Assembly: GCA_041583495.1 (NCBI GenBank)
Contig: JBFHFS010000102.1
Coordinates: 1 to 6,368, forward strand
Direction of reading: 5' to 3'
DNA: 6,368 nt
Source: JBFHFS01 sp041583495
GTDB taxonomy: Bacteria > Bacteroidota > Bacteroidia > Bacteroidales > Marinilabiliaceae
The position numbers and the translations under genes are program-made. Shown piece after piece: positions 1 through 6,368 of this stretch. The notes under the pieces are model-generated. The model was not told the origin of the DNA and ran no database searches. It saw only the letters and a list, made by a program, of their open reading frames with translations. Each line of letters starts with the position of its first letter. Position 1 is the stretch's first letter.

Positions 1-2476
1 ACAGGCAAAAGCACAATTTGTTTTGCACTACGAGGAGCCCGCCAGTAAATTTTCTGTGGAGCAACGAAAGAGTCCCAACTCACTGGGATACATGCAGGAG
101 GCCTTGCCGCTGGGTAACGGGCGTTTAGGAGCCATGTTTTCCGGGGGAATTGGAGTAGAACACCTGATGATGAACGACATCACCCTTTGGATGAACAGCA
201 AGCGTGGTTTGGATGAAGTGGCTCAATCAGGGGTAAAGCCCGGTGGATACAACAATTTCGAGAAAGTGCGCGAGGCCTACCGACAAGGGAACTATGGCAT
301 AGGGGAGAACAGCATGGAAGCCATTTCCACTAAATATTTAAGCAGTACCCAACCCCTGGGAAACTATGCGCCTTTCACCGATTTGTTTATTTCAACGGGG
401 CACGACAGAACGGCCATTCATGATTACCGTCGAACACTGGATGCCCATACAGGAGTTGGCACAGTTAGCTATAGAATAGGTGATGCCCGGTTCAAACGAG
501 AATATTTCTGTAGCCACCCAAACGATGTGGTGGTTGCTCGATACACCGTGCAAAACTCTACCATAGACCTGTTGCTTACTGTAAGTACACAACTTAAAGT
601 AAAAAGTGTAAAAGCTGAAGGAAATAGGATTGTGTTGAATGGCGCGGCTCCAATGGTGCAAGATGATATAGATTTTCAGCAATTGCTTTATGTCGATGCC
701 ATAGATGGAACGTTAGAGCCTCAGGAAGATGGTTCAATGAAGGTGGTTGGGGCATCCGATGTGATAATTTACCTGGGTGCCTATTCCGATTACCTGCCTG
801 TTTATCCCACTTTTAAAGGCCGCGACTATAAGGCAGATTGTAAAAAAAACATGGATGCCGCCTTTCAAATGGGCTATGAAAACCTGAAAAAATTACACGT
901 TCAGGATGTGTCTTCGTTGATGGATCGTTGTCAGCTGGAATTGGAGTATGAGCCTTCCGGCTTAACAACCGATGAGCTGGTAAAACGAGGGCCAAGCCTG
1001 GAACTGGAGAACCTGTATTTTAACTACTCACGCTATTTACAGCTGAGCTGCTCGCGCAATGCCCCCCTTCCTTCAAACCTGCAAGGACTTTGGAACGGGC
1101 ATCTAAAACCGGCATGGAATTGCGACTATCACAACGATATCAATGTGGTAATGAATTATTGGATGGTGGAAACGGCCAACCTCCCCGGTTCATTTTTTCC
1201 CTACAAGGAGTGGTTAAAAATTCTGGCCGAATCAGGGACTTACACCGCAAAGGAAGCTTTTGGAATTCAACAAGGATGGAGTGCAGGCCTCAATGGAAAT
1301 GCTTTTGGGTTTACAGCCCCAAACGAACATGGCAGGCGCATGCAACAATCAGGTGCCTGGCTTTGCCAAAACCTGTTCGAGCATTATGCCTTTAATAAAA
1401 ACAAAGCTTATTTGGAAGAGATTTATCCGATACTAAAAGGAGTTGCCGAGTTTTATGTGGAATTTTTGGATCCCTGGAAAGATGGAACGCTGGTGGTTTA
1501 TCCCACCTGGTCGCCTGAGAATTGCTACCTTCCCCAAGAATATGGTAAACTGAACAAACAAGCTTATGGTGCTCAGTACGAGCAGCAATTGGTGCTGAAT
1601 TTATTTACCGATTGTATTGAAGCCGCCACCGTTTTGGAGTGCGATGAGAAGTTTCGCAAGACTCTCAAGGAAATCATCCCCAGGTTATGCCCTCAAAAAA
1701 TCGGGCAATACGGGCAATTACAGGAATGGCCAGAGGACTGGGACAGACCAGATGATCAGCACCGCCATATTTCACACTTAATTGCCTTGCATCCCGGGCG
1801 CGATTTTTCGCCACTAATCACCAAAGAAATGGCTGATGCCGCCCTGGTAACCATGAAACACCGTGGAGATATCTCTACCGGATGGAGCACCGCCTGGAAA
1901 ACCTGTTTCTGGGCCCGGCTTCACGATGGCGACAAGGCGCACCAGTTTTACCGGTTTTTAACTTCGGAGCGGGCCTATCCAAACCTGTTCGATTTTCATC
2001 CTCCATTTCAAATTGACGGAAACTTTGGCGGAACGGCCGGCGTTTGCGAAATGCTCCTGCAAAGCCACCTGCGAAGTGTAAACCCCGAGGCTGAAAATAT
2101 TGAAGAAGCAGCTTTTGTTGCTTATCAAAAAGACGCGGAAATTACCAACCATTTTAAACCGGTTGTTCCCGGTGAAAAACTTGCAAAGGCCCCCTATATT
2201 CTGCATTTGCTCCCTACATTACCTTCCGGATGGCCCAATGGAAAAGTATCCGGACTCAGGGCACGCGGTGGGTTCGAGGTGGACATGGTATGGAAAAATG
2301 GGAAATTGGAACAGGCAACGATACGGGCCATCAAAGGAGGTGACTTCAGAATCTACGCCAATGGATCGCTGAGTGGGGTTATCGCCTTAAATAAAGGAGA
2401 GTCGATGGTTTGGACCGACAATCAATCAAACAGAACTTTAAAATCACCGCAATCCATTAAAGACTCAAAAATATGA
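1..2476 (+). CDS. GH95-family glycoside hydrolase (alpha-L-fucosidase-like), 5'-truncated by window edge
   Basis: Predicted exo-acting hydrolase of the GH95 family, whose known members release terminal alpha-L-fucose or alpha-L-galactose by inversion. The reading frame (codons from base 2) is open to the window edge. The first codons read QAKAQFVLHY, which looks like the end of a Sec signal peptide cut before Gln, so the TTG at 23 is not the true start. Numbering residues from that TTG, the family landmarks are EALPLGNGRLGAM (26-38), NLQGLWN (352-358), MNYW (377-380), SPEN with the general acid Glu499, QHRHISHL (579-586) and FQIDGNFGG with the general base Asp665. A C-terminal beta domain begins near LLPTLPSGWPNG (729). 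Of the two water-activating Asn in characterised members, Asn374 is kept but the other is Asp372. The stop overlaps the next gene's ATG. The family assignment is strong; the sugar specificity is inferred. Confidence 0.93.
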   Translation, partial: QAKAQFVLHYEEPASKFSVEQRKSPNSLGYMQEALPLGNGRLGAMFSGGIGVEHLMMNDITLWMNSKRGLDEVAQSGVKPGGYNNFEKVREAYRQGNYGIGENSMEAISTKYLSSTQPLGNYAPFTDLFISTGHDRTAIHDYRRTLDAHTGVGTVSYRIGDARFKREYFCSHPNDVVVARYTVQNSTIDLLLTVSTQLKVKSVKAEGNRIVLNGAAPMVQDDIDFQQLLYVDAIDGTLEPQEDGSMKVVGASDVIIYLGAYSDYLPVYPTFKGRDYKADCKKNMDAAFQMGYENLKKLHVQDVSSLMDRCQLELEYEPSGLTTDELVKRGPSLELENLYFNYSRYLQLSCSRNAPLPSNLQGLWNGHLKPAWNCDYHNDINVVMNYWMVETANLPGSFFPYKEWLKILAESGTYTAKEAFGIQQGWSAGLNGNAFGFTAPNEHGRRMQQSGAWLCQNLFEHYAFNKNKAYLEEIYPILKGVAEFYVEFLDPWKDGTLVVYPTWSPENCYLPQEYGKLNKQAYGAQYEQQLVLNLFTDCIEAATVLECDEKFRKTLKEIIPRLCPQKIGQYGQLQEWPEDWDRPDDQHRHISHLIALHPGRDFSPLITKEMADAALVTMKHRGDISTGWSTAWKTCFWARLHDGDKAHQFYRFLTSERAYPNLFDFHPPFQIDGNFGGTAGVCEMLLQSHLRSVNPEAENIEEAAFVAYQKDAEITNHFKPVVPGEKLAKAPYILHLLPTLPSGWPNGKVSGLRARGGFEVDMVWKNGKLEQATIRAIKGGDFRIYANGSLSGVIALNKGESMVWTDNQSNRTLKSPQSIKDSKI
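2473..2476 (+). promoter_or_regulatory. ATGA stop/start overlap coupling the GH95 gene to the first sulfatase
   Basis: The TGA of the GH95 gene (2474-2476) overlaps the ATG of the sulfatase (2473-2475). No GGAGG-type ribosome site precedes it; the upstream bases are A-rich (aagactcaaaaat). This arrangement usually means translation of the second gene depends on ribosomes finishing the first. It also supports this ATG as the start, because a lipoprotein signal peptide follows directly. Confidence 0.8.
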
Positions 2477-3876
2477 GATTAACAGCCATTCTTGGAGGGA
2501 TCCTTTTATTAAGTTCATGCCTTCCCCGGAAACAAGAGAAGCCCCCCAGGCCCAATTTCATTATCATCTTCACCGATGACCAGGGCTATCAGGACCTTGG
2601 GTGTTTTGGCTCGCCAACGATTCAATCGCCTAATTTGGACAAAATGGCTGAAGAAGGGATAAAACTGACCAGCTTTTATGTGGCAGCTCCTCTTTGCACC
2701 CCCTCACGAGCGGCTTTAATGACCGGGTCGTATCCCACACGTGTGAATATGGCCGAAGGGGTTGATTTCCCGGTTTTGCTCGATGGCGATTCGAAAGGGC
2801 TTAATCCCAATGAAATTACCATTGCTGAGGTGTTAAAATCGGCTGGCTATCACACAGCCATGTTTGGAAAATGGCATCTTGGCGACCAGCCCGAATTTTT
2901 ACCCACCCGTCAGGGATTCGATGAGTTTTTTGGACTTCCCTACAGTTACGACATCAGTCCTTTTCACCAAAACAAAAAATATAATTTTGCCCCTCTTCCG
3001 TTGCTGGAGGGCGAAACGGTGATTGAGGAGAATCCCGATTGCGATTACCTCACCCGGCAGATCACCGAACGTTCGGTTCGGTTTATTGAAGAGAACAAAG
3101 ATCAGCCATTTTTTCTTTACCTCGCACATCCCGACCCACACCGGCCGATCTATGTGTCGCCCGAATTCATTGCCGATGCACCGGACTCCCTAAAAGCCCG
3201 CCTGGAAAAAGAGGATGGATATGTCGACTATGCTGCTCGCGATAAACTCTACAAATATGCCATCAACGAAATTGACTGGTCGACAGGGCAGGTATTGGAT
3301 GCCTTAAAGAAGAATGGATTGGATGAAAATACCCTGGTGTTTTTCACCTCCGACAATGGGCCCACCCTTGGAAGTGCTCAACCCTTAAAAGGTAAAAAAG
3401 GAGGCTATTTCGAAGGAGCGGTTCGCGAACCGGCAATTATACGTTGGCCCGGAAAGATTCCGGCGGGACTGGTGAACGATGAAATGCTTTCAACCATGGA
3501 TCTCCTCCCGACTTTTGCCAAACTGGCGGGGGCAAAAATACCTGACGACCGGGTGATCGATGGCAAAAATATCTGGCCGGTGCTGGTGAATAACGAGAAT
3601 AGCCCGCACAAGGCCTTTTTCTATCATCAACGCCGGGAACTGAAGGCAGTGCGTTCGGGAGACTGGAAGTTGCATGTTAATGGAGACCAGCCGGTTGCCC
3701 TCTACAACCTGAAGAAGGATATTTCAGAAAAGAACAATGTAATGGCAGAAAACCAGGCTGTTGTGGATGAGCTCCTTTCTTACATCAGGGAATTTCAGAA
3801 AGATATTAAAGACAATAACCGACCGGCGGCTTTTGTCGATAATCCAAAACCATTATCGAAAATAATTAACCAATGA
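2473..3876 (+). CDS. S1-family sulfatase, formylglycine-dependent, predicted lipoprotein (467 aa)
   Basis: Predicted type I sulfatase that hydrolyses sulfate esters, probably on a glycan. The signal peptide ends in the lipobox LSSC (Cys16), followed by a basic, Pro-rich linker (LPRKQEKPPRP). There is no acidic Bacteroidota surface-export signature after the Cys, so a periplasm-facing lipoprotein is the simpler guess. The catalytic domain starts near residue 28. It has the metal ligands Asp35-Asp36 in FTDDQGY and the maturation motif C75-TPSR, where Cys75 becomes formylglycine. It also has GKWHLG (Lys133, His135), the HPDPHRP segment (His219, His223), SDNG (Asp294, Asn295) and Lys306 before GAVREP. 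All expected catalytic residues are therefore present. The C-terminal subdomain ends with the usual DWKLHV and ALYNLKKD elements. The length is normal for the family. It overlaps both neighbours by ATGA. A maturation enzyme (FGE or anSME) must be encoded elsewhere. The exact subfamily and sulfate position cannot be read from the sequence alone. Confidence 0.95.
   Translation: MRLTAILGGILLLSSCLPRKQEKPPRPNFIIIFTDDQGYQDLGCFGSPTIQSPNLDKMAEEGIKLTSFYVAAPLCTPSRAALMTGSYPTRVNMAEGVDFPVLLDGDSKGLNPNEITIAEVLKSAGYHTAMFGKWHLGDQPEFLPTRQGFDEFFGLPYSYDISPFHQNKKYNFAPLPLLEGETVIEENPDCDYLTRQITERSVRFIEENKDQPFFLYLAHPDPHRPIYVSPEFIADAPDSLKARLEKEDGYVDYAARDKLYKYAINEIDWSTGQVLDALKKNGLDENTLVFFTSDNGPTLGSAQPLKGKKGGYFEGAVREPAIIRWPGKIPAGLVNDEMLSTMDLLPTFAKLAGAKIPDDRVIDGKNIWPVLVNNENSPHKAFFYHQRRELKAVRSGDWKLHVNGDQPVALYNLKKDISEKNNVMAENQAVVDELLSYIREFQKDIKDNNRPAAFVDNPKPLSKIINQ
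3873..3876 (+). promoter_or_regulatory. ATGA stop/start overlap coupling the two sulfatase genes
   Basis: The first sulfatase ends with TGA at 3874-3876 and the second begins with ATG at 3873-3875. This is the same 4-base junction as at 2473-2476. The start is supported by a following MKK plus hydrophobic signal peptide. The sequence before it (aataattaacca) has no clear Shine-Dalgarno site, so re-initiation after the upstream stop is the likely mode. Confidence 0.8.
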
Positions 3877-5492
3877 AAAAAATCAGCTTATTACCCATAC
3901 TCGCCCTTTTTCTGCTTGCCCTTTGGGGGGGCAGTTGTTCCACCCAAACAGAATCGCGTTTACCCAATATTGTCTTAATTAATGCGGATGATTTGGGTTA
4001 TGGTGATTTGAGCTGTTATGGCGCCACAAAGGTCCAAACGCCCAACATCGACCGCCTGGCCTCCCAGGGGCGCTCCTTTTCCGATGCCCATTCCGCCTCG
4101 GCGGTTTGCTCCCCTTCCCGATATGGCTTGTTGACAGGCAGGTATCCGTTAAGACGTAATTTCTGGGGAGCCACAGGGGGGATTGATGACGGTTTATCCA
4201 TCGACACCACCCAGGTTACCCTGGCCAGCTTGCTAAAGAAGGCAGGCTATTCAACCGCCTGCGTGGGTAAATGGCATTTGGGGTTGGGTGAGGATAAACC
4301 TGATTTTAACGGGGAACTAAAACCTGGTCCCCTTGAACTGGGATTCGATTATTTTTATGGCATTCCCATGGTCAACAGTGGTCCTCCTTTTGTATATATA
4401 GAAAACCACCAGGTTGTGGGTTACGATCCTGCTGATCCATTTGTGCTCGGGAAAAAATCGGTCACCCAAAAATGGCCCGAAAAGGGAGGCTATACCGCTA
4501 TTGGGGGAGCCGAAAAGGCTCATTTATTATATGAGGACGAAAAAGTAGGCACTACTCTAAAGAATAAAGCCGTTGAATGGCTCAAAAACACGCATTCGAC
4601 CCAAAAAGAGAAACCGTTCTTTCTGTACCTGGCCACCACCAATATCCACCACCCGTTTACGCCTGCCCCACAGTTTAAAGGAACAAGTGGGTGTGGACGT
4701 TATGGTGATTTTATTCATGAACTGGACTGGATTGTTGGAGAGGTCCTTCGAACCCTGGACGAAATAGGTGAAACCGAAAATACCCTGGTCATTTTTACCA
4801 GCGATAATGGAGGCATGCTCAACCTTGGAGGGCAGGATGCCTGGAAAGAGGGTCATAAGCTAAACGGCGAATTGCTGGGTTTTAAATTTGGCGCCTGGGA
4901 AGGTGGACATCGTATCCCTTTCATTGCCAAATGGCCCGGAAAAATACCTGCCAACAGTTCTTCGGAGCATTTAATCAGCCAAATCGATTTGCTGGCCACT
5001 TTTGCAGCCATCGTCGATCAACCCCTAACAAACGAAGAATGCCCCGACGGGGTGAACCAGTTACCCGAACTATTGGGGCAGGCCCGGGAATCATTGCGTG
5101 AACTTCTCATCATCTCTCCCAATGCCCCAAGTCATCTTACGGTCCGTAAGGGAGATTGGGTGTACATCCCCGCCCAAAATGAGGGTGGATTTCAAGGAAT
5201 CAAAGTAGGTGAACATCTGTTGGGTGGGGCAGCTGCAACCAAATTAACGGGTCAGGTAAACAGCGATATTGTTGACGGAGCGATAAAGCCCGATGCTCAG
5301 CCGGCCCAGTTGTATAACCTGGAGGAAGATCCTTATCAGAGGGTTAACGTGTTCGGGCAACATCCTCAACTAGAGCAGGAATTAGATGAGATTCTCCAGA
5401 GCTACAGAAAGGAAATAGGGCCTTATCCCAAGCTGGGATGGATTAATGTTGACGTGGTGAATAGAAGAAAACAACAACAGAAGGATAATTAA
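3873..5492 (+). CDS. Second S1-family sulfatase (arylsulfatase type), probable lipoprotein (539 aa)
   Basis: Predicted formylglycine-dependent sulfatase acting outside the cytoplasm. The N-terminus is MKK followed by a hydrophobic stretch ending WGGSC (Cys22). This is a relaxed lipobox (Gly at -3), so a lipoprotein is likely but less certain than for the preceding gene. Catalytic features are Asp39-Asp40 in NADDLGYGDL, the maturation motif C79-SPSR, GKWHLG (Lys133, His135), NIHHP (His259), SDNGG (Asp311, Asn312) and Lys338 before WEGGHRIPF. The C-terminal part carries RKGDWVYIP (425-433) and AQLYNLEEDP (478-487). It is about 70 residues longer than the first sulfatase. It also differs in the region after the histidine motif (GRYGDFIHELDW instead of a long helical insert), so the pair belong to different subfamilies and are not a recent duplication. 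Substrate position is unknown; sugar-6-sulfate, 2-sulfate or other positions are all possible. Confidence 0.95.
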   Translation: MKKISLLPILALFLLALWGGSCSTQTESRLPNIVLINADDLGYGDLSCYGATKVQTPNIDRLASQGRSFSDAHSASAVCSPSRYGLLTGRYPLRRNFWGATGGIDDGLSIDTTQVTLASLLKKAGYSTACVGKWHLGLGEDKPDFNGELKPGPLELGFDYFYGIPMVNSGPPFVYIENHQVVGYDPADPFVLGKKSVTQKWPEKGGYTAIGGAEKAHLLYEDEKVGTTLKNKAVEWLKNTHSTQKEKPFFLYLATTNIHHPFTPAPQFKGTSGCGRYGDFIHELDWIVGEVLRTLDEIGETENTLVIFTSDNGGMLNLGGQDAWKEGHKLNGELLGFKFGAWEGGHRIPFIAKWPGKIPANSSSEHLISQIDLLATFAAIVDQPLTNEECPDGVNQLPELLGQARESLRELLIISPNAPSHLTVRKGDWVYIPAQNEGGFQGIKVGEHLLGGAAATKLTGQVNSDIVDGAIKPDAQPAQLYNLEEDPYQRVNVFGQHPQLEQELDEILQSYRKEIGPYPKLGWINVDVVNRRKQQQKDN

Positions 5493-5503
5493 AAAGCTAA
5501 ATA
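5493..5503 (+). other. 11-base gap between second sulfatase and GH116 gene
   Basis: This is the only non-coding sequence in the window (aaaagctaaat-like, A/T-rich). It has no hairpin, terminator or promoter, so the GH116 gene is read as part of the same transcript. There is no convincing Shine-Dalgarno site. An in-frame ATG at 5513 is a possible alternative start, preceded by GAGGG at 5506-5510, but that spacing is too short for a good ribosome site. Confidence 0.6.
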
Positions 5504-6368
5504 ATGAGGGCGATGAAATGGTTTTATGTTCTAGCAGCGCTATTTTTTATGGCCGGGCCGATAAGTGCCCAAAAAATAAGCACCGATTGGCCGGTACTCA
5601 AAACTTACGACCAGGATCATATTCAAAAAATTAAAATGCCGGTTGGTGGCATTGGCACAGGAACTGTTTCCCTTACCGGGCGCGGTTCGCTAGAGGATTG
5701 GGAGATCATGAACCGCCCGGCCAAAGGCTTTAATCCCACCCTCGAAAACCGGGGGCCGGTGAAACAAAAAGGACCGTTTTTTGCCATTTACATCGAGAAT
5801 AAAAAAGGCGAAAAACAAACCCGCCTGCTGGAGGGCTTGCCCGACGAAGGTGATTACGAAGGATCCTGGGGGGCCTCCTCAAACAACCATGGACTGCCCC
5901 GCTTTAGCACAACCACGTTTAAAGCAGCCTATCCTTTCGGACAAGTATTCCTGAGCGATAAAGGCCTTCCGGTGGAAGTCGTGGTGGGTGCCTACAATCC
6001 GCTTATTCCGGGAAATGTCGACGACAGCAGTATCCCGGTGTGTGTGTTAAATTACTGCGTGAAAAACACCAGCCACGAGGACATTACCATTTCACTGGCC
6101 GGTTCTATTCAAAATTTTATCGGTTTTGATGGAACCAGAGGAAAAGCCCTGAAAAATGTAAATACCTATCGCCAGGAAAAGAGCCTTAAAGGAATTCATT
6201 TTACTTCGGAGGGCGTGGACCCCGAAAGCGAACAGTGGGGAAGTTTCAGCTTTGTTTCATTAAATGAAGGAGAAACCACTTATCGTACGGCATGGCAGCC
6301 ATTGCTTAGCCGATGGGATAAAAAAAGACTTGATTTCTGGGATGATTTTTCCGACGATGGCGTATTGG
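5504..6368 (+). CDS. GH116-family glycoside hydrolase, N-terminal part (3' end beyond window)
   Basis: The first 288 codons of a GH116 enzyme, the family of bile-acid beta-glucosidase GBA2 and of bacterial and archaeal beta-glucosidases, beta-xylosidases and N-acetylglucosaminidases, which act with retention. A Sec signal peptide (MRAMKWFYVLAALFFMAG...) ends at ISA/Q (cut after residue 22), predicting a periplasmic or secreted soluble protein. The visible part matches the family's N-terminal beta-sandwich domain: MPVGGIGTGT (45-54), LEDWEIMNRPAKGF (63-76), FFAIYIE (92-98), LPRFSTTTFKAAYPFG (131-146), then NPLIPGNVDDSSIPV (165-179). The (alpha/alpha)6 catalytic domain with the nucleophile Glu and acid/base Asp lies outside the window, so activity and completeness cannot be judged. 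The start could instead be Met4 (5513). It lies 11 bases after the sulfatase, in the same operon. Confidence 0.88.
   Translation, partial: MRAMKWFYVLAALFFMAGPISAQKISTDWPVLKTYDQDHIQKIKMPVGGIGTGTVSLTGRGSLEDWEIMNRPAKGFNPTLENRGPVKQKGPFFAIYIENKKGEKQTRLLEGLPDEGDYEGSWGASSNNHGLPRFSTTTFKAAYPFGQVFLSDKGLPVEVVVGAYNPLIPGNVDDSSIPVCVLNYCVKNTSHEDITISLAGSIQNFIGFDGTRGKALKNVNTYRQEKSLKGIHFTSEGVDPESEQWGSFSFVSLNEGETTYRTAWQPLLSRWDKKRLDFWDDFSDDGVL

Noticed and set aside
23..25. TTG as the start codon of the GH95 gene
   Set aside because: The frame stays open upstream to the window edge and encodes what looks like the end of a signal peptide (QAKAQ). The real start lies outside the window.
11..30. TTTG-containing sequence resembling a Bacteroidota promoter element
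   Set aside because: It lies inside the GH95 coding frame, has no matching partner element, and no transcription start would make sense there.
392..682. Minus-strand open frame of 96 codons
   Set aside because: It is antisense to clear GH95 coding sequence, has an unnatural composition, and has no ribosome site or family resemblance. The other minus-strand frames across the window were rejected for the same reasons.
842..849. A8 run as a possible frameshift or slippage site
   Set aside because: The GH95 frame continues intact through it with family-typical sequence on both sides. No alternative frame product of note follows.
1090..1395. Open frame of 101 codons in another phase of the GH95 gene
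   Set aside because: It overlaps conserved GH95 catalytic sequence and its translation resembles no protein family. It is a shadow frame.
3064..3077. Perfect 14-base palindrome (accgaacgttcggt)
   Set aside because: It lies inside the sulfatase coding sequence. About one such palindrome is not surprising by chance in a window of this size, and there is no regulatory context.
3419..3432. Second perfect 14-base palindrome (cggttcgcgaaccg), similar in core to the one at 3064
   Set aside because: It encodes the conserved AVREP motif of the sulfatase, so protein constraint and codon choice explain it. It is not intergenic and has no terminator-like T run.

Overview
The window holds one uninterrupted stretch of four co-directional (+) genes and almost no non-coding DNA. 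In order they are a GH95-type glycoside hydrolase (5' end outside the window), two different formylglycine-dependent S1 sulfatases, and the N-terminal third or so of a GH116-type glycoside hydrolase (3' end outside the window). Neighbours 1/2 and 2/3 overlap by the 4-base ATGA stop/start, and neighbours 3/4 are 11 bases apart, so this is almost certainly part of a single transcription unit. No promoter, terminator, RNA gene, mobile element or CRISPR array is visible.

The likely host is a member of the Bacteroidota. The evidence is the combination of GH95, S1 sulfatases and GH116, Sec signal peptides ending in Ala-Gln (Gln at +1), lipoprotein signals, A-rich rather than GGAGG-type sequence before the starts, and dense polysaccharide-utilisation-style packing. 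This is inference, because no phylogenetic marker gene is present. A marine or gut habitat rich in sulfated glycans would fit.

Taken together, the genes look like the exo-acting end of a polysaccharide utilisation locus (PUL). The two sulfatases would strip sulfate esters. The GH95 enzyme would remove terminal alpha-L-fucose (or alpha-L-galactose) and the GH116 enzyme a beta-linked sugar such as glucose, xylose or N-acetylglucosamine. All four carry export signals and probably act in the periplasm or on a membrane surface. A sulfated, fucose-containing glycan is the simplest substrate guess. SusC/SusD, regulators and sulfatase-maturation enzymes are not in view.

The most notable detail is in the GH95 protein. 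The general acid and general base are conserved, but one of the two Asn residues that activate water in characterised family members is Asp here. A nearby active-site segment also departs from the usual family pattern, and there is an insertion before the C-terminal domain. These point to a divergent GH95 subgroup of uncertain specificity.
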